Source of the DNA: Thermoanaerobacterales bacterium
GTDB taxonomy: Bacteria > Bacillota > Thermosediminibacteria > Thermosediminibacterales > Tepidanaerobacteraceae
DNA: 64,000 nucleotides
Direction: 5' to 3'
NCBI GenBank assembly: GCA_012840135.1
Contig: DUMA01000001.1
Coordinates: 1-64,000, forward strand
A program made the position numbers and the translations under genes. How positions within the stretch are numbered: position 1 is the first letter of the stretch; every line of letters begins with the position of its first letter. Under the pieces are notes generated by a model. That model was not told the DNA's origin and did no database searches. It was given only the letters and a program-made list of their open reading frames with translations. This document shows positions 1-7,717 of this stretch, piece after piece.

Positions 1-150
1 AGTTATAAGTCATTTTTTAAAGGCCTGGATGATTATATAAAATTTTATCTTTGCGAAAGGCCCCATGAATCTTTGAATTATATGACACCTTCAGCATTTT
101 ATGAAGCATTTTTAAGAAATACTGTGAGCCGTGGCGTGTTGGTCGTTTAA
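1..150 (+). mobile_element. C-terminal end of an integrase-core (IS3-like) transposase, cut by the window edge
   Basis: An open frame runs from base 1 to a TAA at 148-150 and gives 49 residues. It contains the typical end of an rve integrase core: a Tyr-Leu-Cys-Glu-Arg-Pro-His-Glu-Ser-Leu stretch followed by Met-Thr-Pro-Ser-Ala-Phe-Tyr, the usual 'Y-RPH-LN--TP--Y' signature. The start and catalytic DDE residues lie upstream of the window. No terminal inverted repeat was recognised after the stop. It marks an insertion-sequence boundary next to the Rpn-like gene. Confidence 0.7.
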
Positions 151-174
151 GTCCAAGTAATAGGGGGCCAGTAC

Positions 175-1068
175 ATGGCAGATGACATAATAGAATACTT
201 CCTAAAGCTTAAACTGACGAAAATAGAAGAACTCAATCTAGAATTCACCACAGTAGAAAAAAGACAAAGCGACATGATATTCAAATGCCAGACAGAAAAA
301 GGCAACATAGCAGTACATATTGAATTTCAATCAACCAATGACAAAAAACTGGCGTACAGGATGCTCAGATACTCCATAGAAATAATAGAAAAATACGAAC
401 TTTTTCCGTATCAGATAGCAATATATATAGGGAAAATAGAACCCAAAATGCAACAAAAAATAAAATACGAATATGAAGATACAAACAAACTTGAATACAA
501 CTACAAACTAATAGATTTAGGAGAATTAAAATTCGAAGAAATAACCAACACAGGCTACTATGACCTATACTCGCTTTTACCTTTGATAGACAGAAAAAAA
601 AGACAAGAAAAAGGAGAAGAATACATAAAAGACTGCGCTGAAGCAATACTAAAAACACCGATAGACACAGATAGAAAAAAAGACATAGCCTTCTATGCGG
701 AAATATTCTCTGGGCTAATGTTTGGGGAGCAAGAAGTAAAGAAAGCCTTTGAGGAGGTGGTAAGAATGCTGGACCTGCAAGAATCATCAATCTACAAATC
801 GATTTTGGAAGAAGGAAAGAAAAAAGGGAGAAAAGAAGGAATAAAAGAAGGAATAAAAGAAGGAATAAAAGAAGGAATAAAAGAAGGAATAAAAAGAGGT
901 CTAAAAGAAGGCAAGGCGGATACTGCGATAAGACTATTGAAGAAGAAATTTGGGAAGTTAACAAAAGAGGCGGAGGAAAAAATAATAAAAGCAGACAATG
1001 AGGTGCTGGACAAAATCCTTGACAATATATTTACAATAGAAAAAATCGAAGATTTGGATAAATATTAA
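175..1068 (+). CDS. Rpn-family PD-(D/E)XK nuclease / transposase-like protein
   Basis: This 297-residue protein matches the Rpn/PD-(D/E)XK transposase-like family, DNA endonucleases linked to recombination and phage defence. Residues Asp33, Glu50 and Gln52 (an E-F-Q motif) sit where the D...ExQ active site is expected. The middle is helical. Residues 215-245 form a highly charged Lys-Glu-Gly-Ile repeat encoded by a 12-bp tandem repeat, followed by a C-terminal helix-rich segment typical of the family. A GGGGG ribosome site lies 10 bases before the ATG. It sits directly behind a transposase tail and ahead of a terminator, so it is probably a single-gene transcription unit in a mobile-element scar. 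Function is inferred from family; the family is often annotated merely as 'transposase'. Confidence 0.75.
   Translation: MADDIIEYFLKLKLTKIEELNLEFTTVEKRQSDMIFKCQTEKGNIAVHIEFQSTNDKKLAYRMLRYSIEIIEKYELFPYQIAIYIGKIEPKMQQKIKYEYEDTNKLEYNYKLIDLGELKFEEITNTGYYDLYSLLPLIDRKKRQEKGEEYIKDCAEAILKTPIDTDRKKDIAFYAEIFSGLMFGEQEVKKAFEEVVRMLDLQESSIYKSILEEGKKKGRKEGIKEGIKEGIKEGIKEGIKRGLKEGKADTAIRLLKKKFGKLTKEAEEKIIKADNEVLDKILDNIFTIEKIEDLDKY
832..891 (+). repeat. Five tandem copies of a 12-bp unit inside the Rpn-like gene
   Basis: The unit AAAGAAGGAATA is repeated five times without change and encodes Lys-Glu-Gly-Ile each time. Because the unit is a multiple of three, slippage would change protein length without breaking the frame. 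Similar KEG repeats are common in this family. Confidence 0.9.
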
Positions 1069-1089
1069 TGCCGTTATTTAATATATTAT

Positions 1090-1120
1090 CCCGCCATCTT
1101 TCCGATATGCGGGTCTTTTT
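1090..1120 (+). terminator. Rho-independent terminator after the Rpn-like gene
   Basis: CCCGC (1090-1094) pairs with GCGGG (1109-1113), extended by AT/AT inside, and is followed by TCTTTTTTT. It lies 20 bases after the stop codon of the nuclease gene. Confidence 0.8.
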
Positions 1121-1585
1121 TTGTCCTTTTAACAGATAAAGAAATTACGATGAAAGGTAGACGATGAATGAGCCTTTTCATAGTATTATACTGGGTTCCC
1201 GCCGGGAGGGAGAAAAAGGTTGTCCGAGATGTCCGGATAAGGCAGCGTCTTCAGGGCATTACCATGATTTTCTGCACTCCACCAACACTATGGCAACTTT
1301 GCCGTTACTGACAGTATTTTAAAATGTTATATTTATGGAACTTTTTTTGTTTTTTTTCGTCTATTCTAAGGGAAGGAAATTAAAGTTAAAAATAAAATTA
1401 CAGGAAGAGGAAATTTCCTATTAGCTGTGATTAGGAGGCCAACCGGGAGTAAAAAGCAGCCGGATACAGAAGAAAACTCATTGTAACCGGGAATTGCCGG
1501 AATCTTATGGGCCGTCAGTATGTTTTGCATGATTAAAGGAATATGGCATTTAAGTAAAAAAATTAAAATCAGGGAGTGAGTTGAA
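1121..1585. other. Intergenic stretch with no supported gene
   Basis: About 465 bases separate the terminator from the next ribosome site. A 52-codon open frame (1164-1322) exists but resembles no protein I recognise. The sequence is AT-rich with a T-run near 1347. A promoter for the following lipoprotein gene presumably lies here but I could not place it with confidence. Confidence 0.5.
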
Positions 1586-2066
1586 ATGCTTTTGCACAGG
1601 TTGATGATTATCCTGCTGACTGCTCTGTTTTTAACCGGATGCAGCCAAAATTCATCATCGTTTATTTATAACCCCGAAAAGATTGACACGGTAGAAATTC
1701 AGGGAGTAGATACTTAAATGCAGCGATAGATTTCCCACCAATTAAAGACCCGTCTAAAATAAAAAGGTGATAAGCTTAATCAGTGATATAAAAGTCAGAA
1801 AATTGTCTCCGGAAGAGGAAATGAATATTCTGGGCGATGGTAAAAAGATGCGGGAAAAGGGTAATTATATTGTTCAATTGACTAATAGCAACGAAAGGGA
1901 TTACAGAAAATCTCTTACGGGGATGCTTATTGTTTTAAAAGAAGGCAAATTGATTTTTATCGATGTTAAAACAATGACGGGTAAACAGCGGACGGTTTCT
2001 TACTTGCCAATAGAAGATCAGACTGAAACGGTAAAAGAATTATTGAAAATAATCGAAAACCGTTAA
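1586..2066 (+). pseudogene. Small lipoprotein gene interrupted by two frameshifts
   Basis: The ATG at 1586 follows a GGGAG site and opens a signal peptide ending in a lipobox Leu-Thr-Gly-Cys. That frame stops at 1717. Coding-like sequence continues in a second frame (about 1717-1763: Asn-Ala-Ala-Ile-Asp-Phe-Pro-Pro...) and then a third (GTG 1767 to 2066, 99 residues ending Lys-Ile-Ile-Glu-Asn-Arg). Restoring one T near 1711 and one A in the run at 1761-1765 would give one lipoprotein of about 160 residues. No function is known. Either the gene is broken or the sequence has two single-base run-length errors. Confidence 0.6.
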
Positions 2067-2143
2067 ACCTAATTTTCCAGAAATTACCAGCCAGTATAAA
2101 TAAATGAAAAATTCCATGATAACCTAATATCGGTGCAAAAAAG

Positions 2144-2410
2144 TTAGGCCATTTTAATCCGTAGATAATTGCAACCTATACTGTACAGGATGCCACCACC
2201 AAACAGCCATCCAAAGCCAGAAAGAATTATAGCGGGAATCAGGATGGGAGTGGCGATTATTATCAGCAACCCACCATCGCATAAATCAAGGTAGAAAGCC
2301 ATCCGGTGCATTCAACAAGAATCCTACGGTGACTATCCCTACAATGGCAAGTCCCCAGATGCCGGCTAATAATATCTGGCCTCTAATTCCCCATAAAATG
2401 GGAGGTTTTC
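2144..2410 (-). pseudogene. Possible frameshifted small membrane protein
   Basis: On the minus strand, two adjoining frames each encode strongly hydrophobic, Gly/Ile/Leu-rich segments. One reads from about 2410 to a stop at 2286; the other continues from about 2290 to a TAA at 2146-2144. A single-base change near 2288 would join them into a protein of about 90 residues with two or three membrane spans. No start or ribosome site is clear, and the upstream end runs into the divergent gene at 2415. It may be a remnant. Confidence 0.35.
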
Positions 2411-2414
2411 TTTC

Positions 2415-2735
2415 TTGAAAAAAGATTCCCCAGAAGAGAAAAATGAATTTGAAAAAGATATGGAGGATTTGCAGGATTGGCTGGATAACCAGTATAACCC
2501 CGGGCACTACATAGGCACGGGCCGCGTCATAAAACCTGCGGGCAGGTTAACAAAATATCCCCTTTTACTCATTATTTTCGGTCTGTTATATATTGCTTAT
2601 GCCATAATGGTTCTTATTTCTTCGAAATTTGCCTGGTCTTCTTTAATATCTTTAATCATTCCTGTCCTCATATCAATTGGTTTCATAATCGGAGGAATTC
2701 AAAGATATTCACGAATGAGAAACCGCAAAAAATGA
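2415..2735 (+). CDS. Small two-span membrane protein of unknown function
   Basis: The 106-residue product starts at TTG 2415, chosen because GGAGG lies 9 bases upstream. The N-terminal 40 residues are acidic and soluble (many Glu/Asp), with a Gly-His-Tyr-Ile-Gly-Thr-Gly motif. Two hydrophobic helices follow (about residues 48-68 and 75-95), and the C-terminus is Arg/Lys-rich, which predicts a cytoplasmic tail. I do not recognise a named domain; similar short membrane proteins with an acidic head occur in clostridia. It stands alone between a possible minus-strand remnant and the secreted protein at 2996. Confidence 0.6.
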   Translation: MKKDSPEEKNEFEKDMEDLQDWLDNQYNPGHYIGTGRVIKPAGRLTKYPLLLIIFGLLYIAYAIMVLISSKFAWSSLISLIIPVLISIGFIIGGIQRYSRMRNRKK

Positions 2736-2995
2736 TGTTCTGACTGTTATACATCGATTTGAACAGAGAAATTACGTCGAGATCCGGCAATGTACTTTTA
2801 AAGTACGTTCATTGATGGCCAGGCCGGAAACTTTCTATATGACAGTCGGCGGGTACCAGGCTGATATTGAAGGCGAACGAGTTTATGCATGAGAAAGACC
2901 CATCAATTAGTAATTGAATCGTAAGATTGGTGCCGGGACGGTCATGATATTGCGAGCCCGCCACTGAGAATTAACATACTGAGGAGGTTTTTGAA

Positions 2996-3934
2996 ATGAA
3001 TGTAATTTCTTTGAAAAAGAGCTATATGGTCATATTCGTGATTATTATTTTAATTATTAATACTTTTCCCGCTGCAGCTTTTGCAGATTCTATCCCCAAT
3101 TATGGCAACATCAAACTTCTTTTTACAGGGCCGTTTGCAGATCACAGCCCCTTTGGAGACGCTGCCCCTGTAATCATAAACGATGTCCCCAGGTTCATAC
3201 TGACACCCCAAAAGGAAGGGCCGTTTATTCTGGGCGGCAGGGTATACCTTCCCATGCGCCTCGTATTTCAAATCCTCGGCTACGATGTAAACTGGCAAAA
3301 GGATAATCCCATCATTGAGATTTCGAAAAACGGTGAAAAAATTGTGGTAGACCCGGTCGGAAAAACAGTTCAAAAAGGAGAAAAAATAACTTCTGTGCCG
3401 ATGCTTTTAATAAACGACCGGTATTACATAGCCCTACGGGCCTTTTCCGAGGTGACGGGAGATGATATCCTCTGGGAAAGCGACACCCGGACCGTGATTT
3501 ATAAGATTAAGGGTGCAAAAGGGGTGCTTCCTCCGGTCAGGATAGTGGATATAAAATATAAAGAAACCCAAAAATCTTACGGATACTTTATAAACGGTAA
3601 AATACATGAAGCTATCGTAGAGGGAAATGAGATTACCTATACTCTTAAAAATACTTGCGGAGTTACTATCGCAAAAGACAGCCTGATAAGGCTTTCCAAC
3701 ACGTGGAACCTTGGGGAAAACAAAAAGGCATCTTTTCCCGATGGAGGAAGTACGATTAGAGGATATGACGCTTATAAAAGAGAGTTAAAGCCGGGCGGCT
3801 TTACGGGTGAGCAGAAAATTTTTACTGCATACGGCAACTATGAGATACTGATTTTCGGTGTGGTGGGGAAAGATGAATATGTAAATCGTGTGAGCTCCTA
3901 CCCAATGCCGCCCGACACTGCAGGATGGGAGTAG
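2996..3934 (+). CDS. Secreted protein with copper-amine-oxidase N-terminal (stalk) domain
   Basis: A 312-residue exported protein with a good site (GGAGG) before the ATG. Residues 1-31 form a signal peptide ending Ala-Phe-Ala-Asp. Residues about 50-170 carry two copies of the stalk-domain pattern: 'Gly-Gly-Arg-Val-Tyr-Leu-Pro-Met-Arg' with 'Leu-Gly-Tyr-Asp-Val-Asn-Trp', then a second 'Tyr-Tyr-Ile-Ala-Leu-Arg-Ala' unit ending 'Trp-Glu-Ser-Asp-Thr-Arg-Thr-Val'. Despite the family name it has no amine oxidase catalytic domain; these modules mediate cell-surface or matrix attachment in clostridia. Residues 180-312 form an unassigned beta-rich domain. The next gene starts 25 bases later and may be co-transcribed. 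Confidence 0.75.
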   Translation: MNVISLKKSYMVIFVIIILIINTFPAAAFADSIPNYGNIKLLFTGPFADHSPFGDAAPVIINDVPRFILTPQKEGPFILGGRVYLPMRLVFQILGYDVNWQKDNPIIEISKNGEKIVVDPVGKTVQKGEKITSVPMLLINDRYYIALRAFSEVTGDDILWESDTRTVIYKIKGAKGVLPPVRIVDIKYKETQKSYGYFINGKIHEAIVEGNEITYTLKNTCGVTIAKDSLIRLSNTWNLGENKKASFPDGGSTIRGYDAYKRELKPGGFTGEQKIFTAYGNYEILIFGVVGKDEYVNRVSSYPMPPDTAGWE

Positions 3935-3959
3935 AGCTTATGAAAGAGGAGGTTCCGGT

Positions 3960-4202
3960 ATGTTTAAACTTTGGAATCATTCAGTCAGCAATGAAAAAAA
4001 GTTGGTTTACACCGCTACAGGGAACGGTCAATATTTAAAGATAATTGAAATATTAACTGAACAGGGTATTCCATACACCACAAGAAATAACAGCGTTTTT
4101 AGAAGCAGCGGATTTCTGCAGGATCAATTTATTCAATATGAAATATATGTAGACGAAAAAGATGAGGAGAGAGCAAAATCGGCTATTTTTTCATCGATCT
4201 AG
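3960..4202 (+). CDS. DUF2007-like small protein
   Basis: An 80-residue protein resembling the DUF2007 ('putative signal transducing') fold: a beta strand Leu-Val-Tyr-Thr-Ala, a helix with 'Leu-Lys-Ile-Ile-Glu-Ile-Leu', the phrase 'Gly-Ile-Pro-Tyr', and a final strand/helix 'Tyr-Glu-Ile-Tyr-Val-Asp-Glu-Lys-Asp-Glu-Glu-Arg-Ala'. There is no signal peptide, so it should be cytoplasmic. A GAGGAGG site precedes the ATG by seven bases. Its molecular role is unknown. Confidence 0.65.
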   Translation: MFKLWNHSVSNEKKLVYTATGNGQYLKIIEILTEQGIPYTTRNNSVFRSSGFLQDQFIQYEIYVDEKDEERAKSAIFSSI

Positions 4203-4263
4203 TTTTAATATTGTGTGTCTTCTTAAAATGTTAATGTAAATCTAGGGCAGGGAGGTAAATATT

Positions 4264-4821
4264 ATGTCCGGGGTGGATGGATATTATCCCTCGCCGAGAG
4301 ATAGTTTTTCAATCCGTATCGGGACGAGTAAATTAATTGTTGTATTCTTGATTGTAATATTGTTTTTGTACTTGTTTTATACATACCCTCAAAGATGCGT
4401 TGTTCGGATGGAAGGAATTGGGTTTAGATCGGGGGACGTCTCATTTGAGGAGAAAGTTTCGGTCAAAATCGACGGATGGTATTCCAAAAAACTGCGGGGA
4501 AACGAATTTGAAGGTTCCATGTTTATAAATGATAACGAACTTCATGAGGTAAATTTTAAGTTTGATAAGTACGGAAACAGCTCAATTTTTTCATACAGGG
4601 AAGATAAGGGGGAATATGATTTTTTCGGGGAATTGTTTGTAGACGGACGTTTTGAAAAACTGGCTATATGTGTTTTCGAAAAGGATATAAAAAACCCCGG
4701 CGCATCGCATTGGAGCAGTAAAGATGGATTCGTGATAGCAGCTCCGGCGGCAAGCAGGGATGAAGCGCTGAAGATTGCAACGGAGCTTATTGGGAAAAAA
4801 CTCAAGATTAACTTAAAATAA
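4264..4821 (+). CDS. Membrane-anchored protein of unknown function
   Basis: A 185-residue product with GGGAGG ahead of the ATG. The first 22 residues are soluble, then one hydrophobic helix (about residues 23-41), then a 140-residue mostly beta domain, predicted outside the cell by the positive residues before the helix. No domain was recognised. It lies among several secreted or lipid-anchored proteins, which hints at a surface role only by association. Confidence 0.6.
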   Translation: MSGVDGYYPSPRDSFSIRIGTSKLIVVFLIVILFLYLFYTYPQRCVVRMEGIGFRSGDVSFEEKVSVKIDGWYSKKLRGNEFEGSMFINDNELHEVNFKFDKYGNSSIFSYREDKGEYDFFGELFVDGRFEKLAICVFEKDIKNPGASHWSSKDGFVIAAPAASRDEALKIATELIGKKLKINLK

Positions 4822-5036
4822 ACGGTAGAACTTTAAAATGAAAGGGGTTATAGGCCGGAACTCAGAATTTGATGATGCCACCTGGCTGAAATGACCTGTG
4901 CTGTTCTAATGTCCGCGGCGAGGATAGAGATTGGAAGGGATTTCAGCTTACGGGAAGACGCAGGCTTTCCTATAATGGCGAACCGGCGAGGCGTAATTGG
5001 GAGTCATATTGATTACACGGAATAGGGGGTCTACGG

Positions 5037-5930
5037 ATGAAACAGCCAAAAATAAAAGTCAGCTTGAAAGTCGTGTTAATGATGTTATTAATCCTGTATT
5101 TTGGATTCGGTGTTATCAGGAATGCGCATTTTTCCCCACCGCAGGAATTCGGAGAAATAGTTCCCCCGGACGCAAACCTGTACGAGGGATCTCTGATTGT
5201 TGAAAAACCAGGGGGAGTAAGACGGAGCGACAACATGAATAAAATACTGCAGATCCTCAATTATTACAGGGGTTTAAAGCTCAGCAGGACTTTATCAAGA
5301 GATTATGATAAATCGTATTATTACGACATATCCCTTCCGGTAAAGCAGGGCCCGAACATCTCCGTACGCTTTTTTAGGGACGGATATTTATGGGTGGAGA
5401 AGGGCGGAGAAATAAACTATTACAGGGTCCTGGATGGGAAAATCGACCTTGACTATATGGACCGAATGTTCGACTCCATGGAAAAGACAGGCACAACCGT
5501 GCAGCGAAAACTGGAGTTTCCCATGCTGCTGGAATTAACGGGCGTCCAGAGTATGGAGACGGATTTGAACGGTGATGGCACCCGCGAGCAAATATTCCTT
5601 TACTGTGACGAATACGCCGACCTTTTCAGATTGAGGATAAATAACTTATCGATAACCAGTTACGGCAGCCATATAGACAAAAAAATCGAGCTGGTGGATA
5701 TCGATAAAAATGATACCGAAAAGGAAATCGCCATTCCGGAAAGCGGCCGCGATGGTGAGTATGCCGTGTCCTTTTACCGGTACACCCCGGATAACATTAT
5801 CTTTATCGGGAAAATTGAAGGTTCCTTTTATAATGGCGAAATAGTCATAAAGGGTGACGGGACGGTCCAGAGCAAAACCAAAGAAAAATATAAACTGCAG
5901 ATTCATCCGCTATTAAGCCTGACCATGTGA
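5037..5930 (+). CDS. Membrane-anchored protein with an FG-GAP/VCBS-like C-terminal part
   Basis: The 297-residue product has an N-terminal anchor (about residues 9-25) after a Lys-rich start. The extracellular part includes 'Thr-Asp-Leu-Asn-Gly-Asp-Gly-Thr' near residue 180 and a second 'Val-Asp-Ile-Asp-Lys-Asn-Asp' near residue 220, the calcium-loop style of FG-GAP/VCBS repeats that describe beta-propeller blades. The start at 5037 follows GGGGGTCTACGG. Its first 36 bases are nearly repeated at 24267-24302 after the ABC-2 exporter, suggesting that a paralogue once stood there. Function unknown. Confidence 0.6.
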   Translation: MKQPKIKVSLKVVLMMLLILYFGFGVIRNAHFSPPQEFGEIVPPDANLYEGSLIVEKPGGVRRSDNMNKILQILNYYRGLKLSRTLSRDYDKSYYYDISLPVKQGPNISVRFFRDGYLWVEKGGEINYYRVLDGKIDLDYMDRMFDSMEKTGTTVQRKLEFPMLLELTGVQSMETDLNGDGTREQIFLYCDEYADLFRLRINNLSITSYGSHIDKKIELVDIDKNDTEKEIAIPESGRDGEYAVSFYRYTPDNIIFIGKIEGSFYNGEIVIKGDGTVQSKTKEKYKLQIHPLLSLTM

Positions 5931-6041
5931 GAGTATTCTTTGTTCACACAAAACATCAACTTGGAGATGGTTGGGTGAATTGTATAGTTGAATACACGAC
6001 TCCTTTAAAAAATCGAAATTAAGCAAAAGGAGAAAAAGAAT

Positions 6042-7594
6042 ATGAAACGGCTATTATTTTTATTATTCGTTTCAGTAATTATTTTTGCTTCTGGATGTTT
6101 AAATTGTTTTTCCGGAAGATTGGCCAAAGCCAAAATCGCAGCAGGGCTGGATTGGAAACGAAAAATTTGAAGCGGGAGTGCCGGGGCCGGCATAATTGGA
6201 TTCATGGTCCACTATCGAAGCCCCGGTGGCTATGGGGCCATTTTGCGTTATTTCGGGTTTATGATCGATATCAAGTCCGCCGGGAGAAAAATCCCCGAGG
6301 CCGTGGTTTAGCAAGATATACCGGTCAGGGCCTGACACACTTCGCGTTGAATACCCTTATCACATCGGAGAATTCCATAAACACCCTGACGGCTATGAAT
6401 ATAGTGCCAACCAGGGCTTCTGGCATATTCGATCGGTGGTCGACACCAATAAAAAAACAGTAACATCCTGGGAAGTAAAACAAGGTCCGGGAGGCTTAGA
6501 ATTGACATACCCTCACCCTGTCAGGTCCGCGACTTTCAAGCTATCTATGGGGACTTCAGGGAATCCATTCATATCACCGGGCCCGGTGCCGATGCCCGTA
6601 TATGGCCCGCAGGCCGGGTAATCTGGTTGGCTGCCAGCAAACGCCACATTATTGCAGGGACCAATAAGGGAAGGGTCTACTTAGTTGAAGTGCCGGCTGA
6701 GGAACAGGAAAAAGATAACACAGAGGTTCAAAGAAAGACTTTGAATGTGTTTGCAAACAACCTGATCAACAATAGCAGAGAAGTAAAACAATTAAGGCTA
6801 ATTTCAACCACGGAACAAAACTTGATTGATGCAAAATCGTTCCCCAAAAAACGGGCAGAAAGTTATGGTCGTATTATTTGAGCCATAAAGGAATGAGCTA
6901 TTATTTCAGCAAAGATGGGAGATATATTTTTTTATCACTGCTTGCGGGTCCAAACGCAGCTTTGGCAAAAATAGAAGTCAATACAGGCCGCATAGTGTGG
7001 GAAAAACATTTCAACAATCAGATAAACATTGCAGGCTCGAAGGGTATCGTGCTTGTGGCTCTGGACTATTTTTTTATAAAATTTGATCAGGGCGACAAAC
7101 AGACCATTGACTATCGTGTCCTTCGAGTTCTTAACGATGAGTATGCGGTAATAAACGACCTGAAATATCAAAAACCATCCGGATTCGGTTTGTATTCATT
7201 GGATAAGCATAAAGTGTTATGGAAAAAAGAGGCGCAGTTCAAATCTGCGGTGATAGAAGAAGACATACTGTATTATTACACGGATGATAAAGTCTCGGCT
7301 GTAGAATTAAAGACCGGCAAAGAGATATGGTCCGCTCCGTTTGTAACACAGAATGAGCAAAAAGGTTGGAAAAAACCGGTCATCATTAAGGATAAACTGG
7401 TGATTGCCACATTTAGAGACATATTTGCCTTTGATAAAAAATCCGGTGAATTTGTCTACAGGGTTTCGGATTTTTCGGTTGGCGAAGCAGAGGCAAGATT
7501 TTATGAAAATACTTTTGAAATGCTGACAAGGATAGGTGATGAACTGTATATAGGTTCTGATACAGACTGCTTCAATAAATTGAAAATAGAGTAA
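6042..7594 (+). pseudogene. Decayed lipoprotein with a PQQ/WD40-like beta-propeller
   Basis: The ATG at 6042 opens a signal peptide with lipobox Ala-Ser-Gly-Cys. Sensible protein then moves between frames: one from about 6110 to 6530 (with in-frame TAA 6193-6195 and TGA 6262-6264), one to 6881, and a third from 6870 to 7594. The last 238 residues hold PQQ-like blades ('Gly-Arg-Ile-Val-Trp-Glu-Lys', 'Thr-Gly-Lys-Glu-Ile-Trp-Ser', 'Asp-Lys-Lys-Ser-Gly-Glu-Phe-Val-Tyr'). Single-base changes near 6108, 6530 and 6872 would join the frames, but the two nonsense codons argue for genuine decay. The intact ancestor would be a surface lipoprotein of roughly 515 residues. Confidence 0.75.
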
Positions 7595-7717
7595 CAGATT
7601 AGCCTAAACCAGGAACTTTTTTATAGGGCTTTGCGTCTGATGTAATATGAAAAACGTAATTGTTGCACTTTAATTTGGCAGTTAATGTGCGATGATAAAA
7701 AAAGGAGGGAAGCAATC

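Noticed and set aside
365-1025. Minus-strand open frames of 199 and 77 residues
   Set aside because: They mirror the A-rich repeat of the Rpn-like gene and show low-complexity Leu/Phe and Ser/Phe/Ile composition.
1164-1322. 52-codon frame after the first terminator
   Set aside because: No recognisable pattern, weak ribosome site, and odd composition; likely chance.
2745-2891. Coding-like stretch of about 50 codons before the 2996 gene
   Set aside because: No start codon or ribosome site in frame and no recognised domain; at most a remnant.
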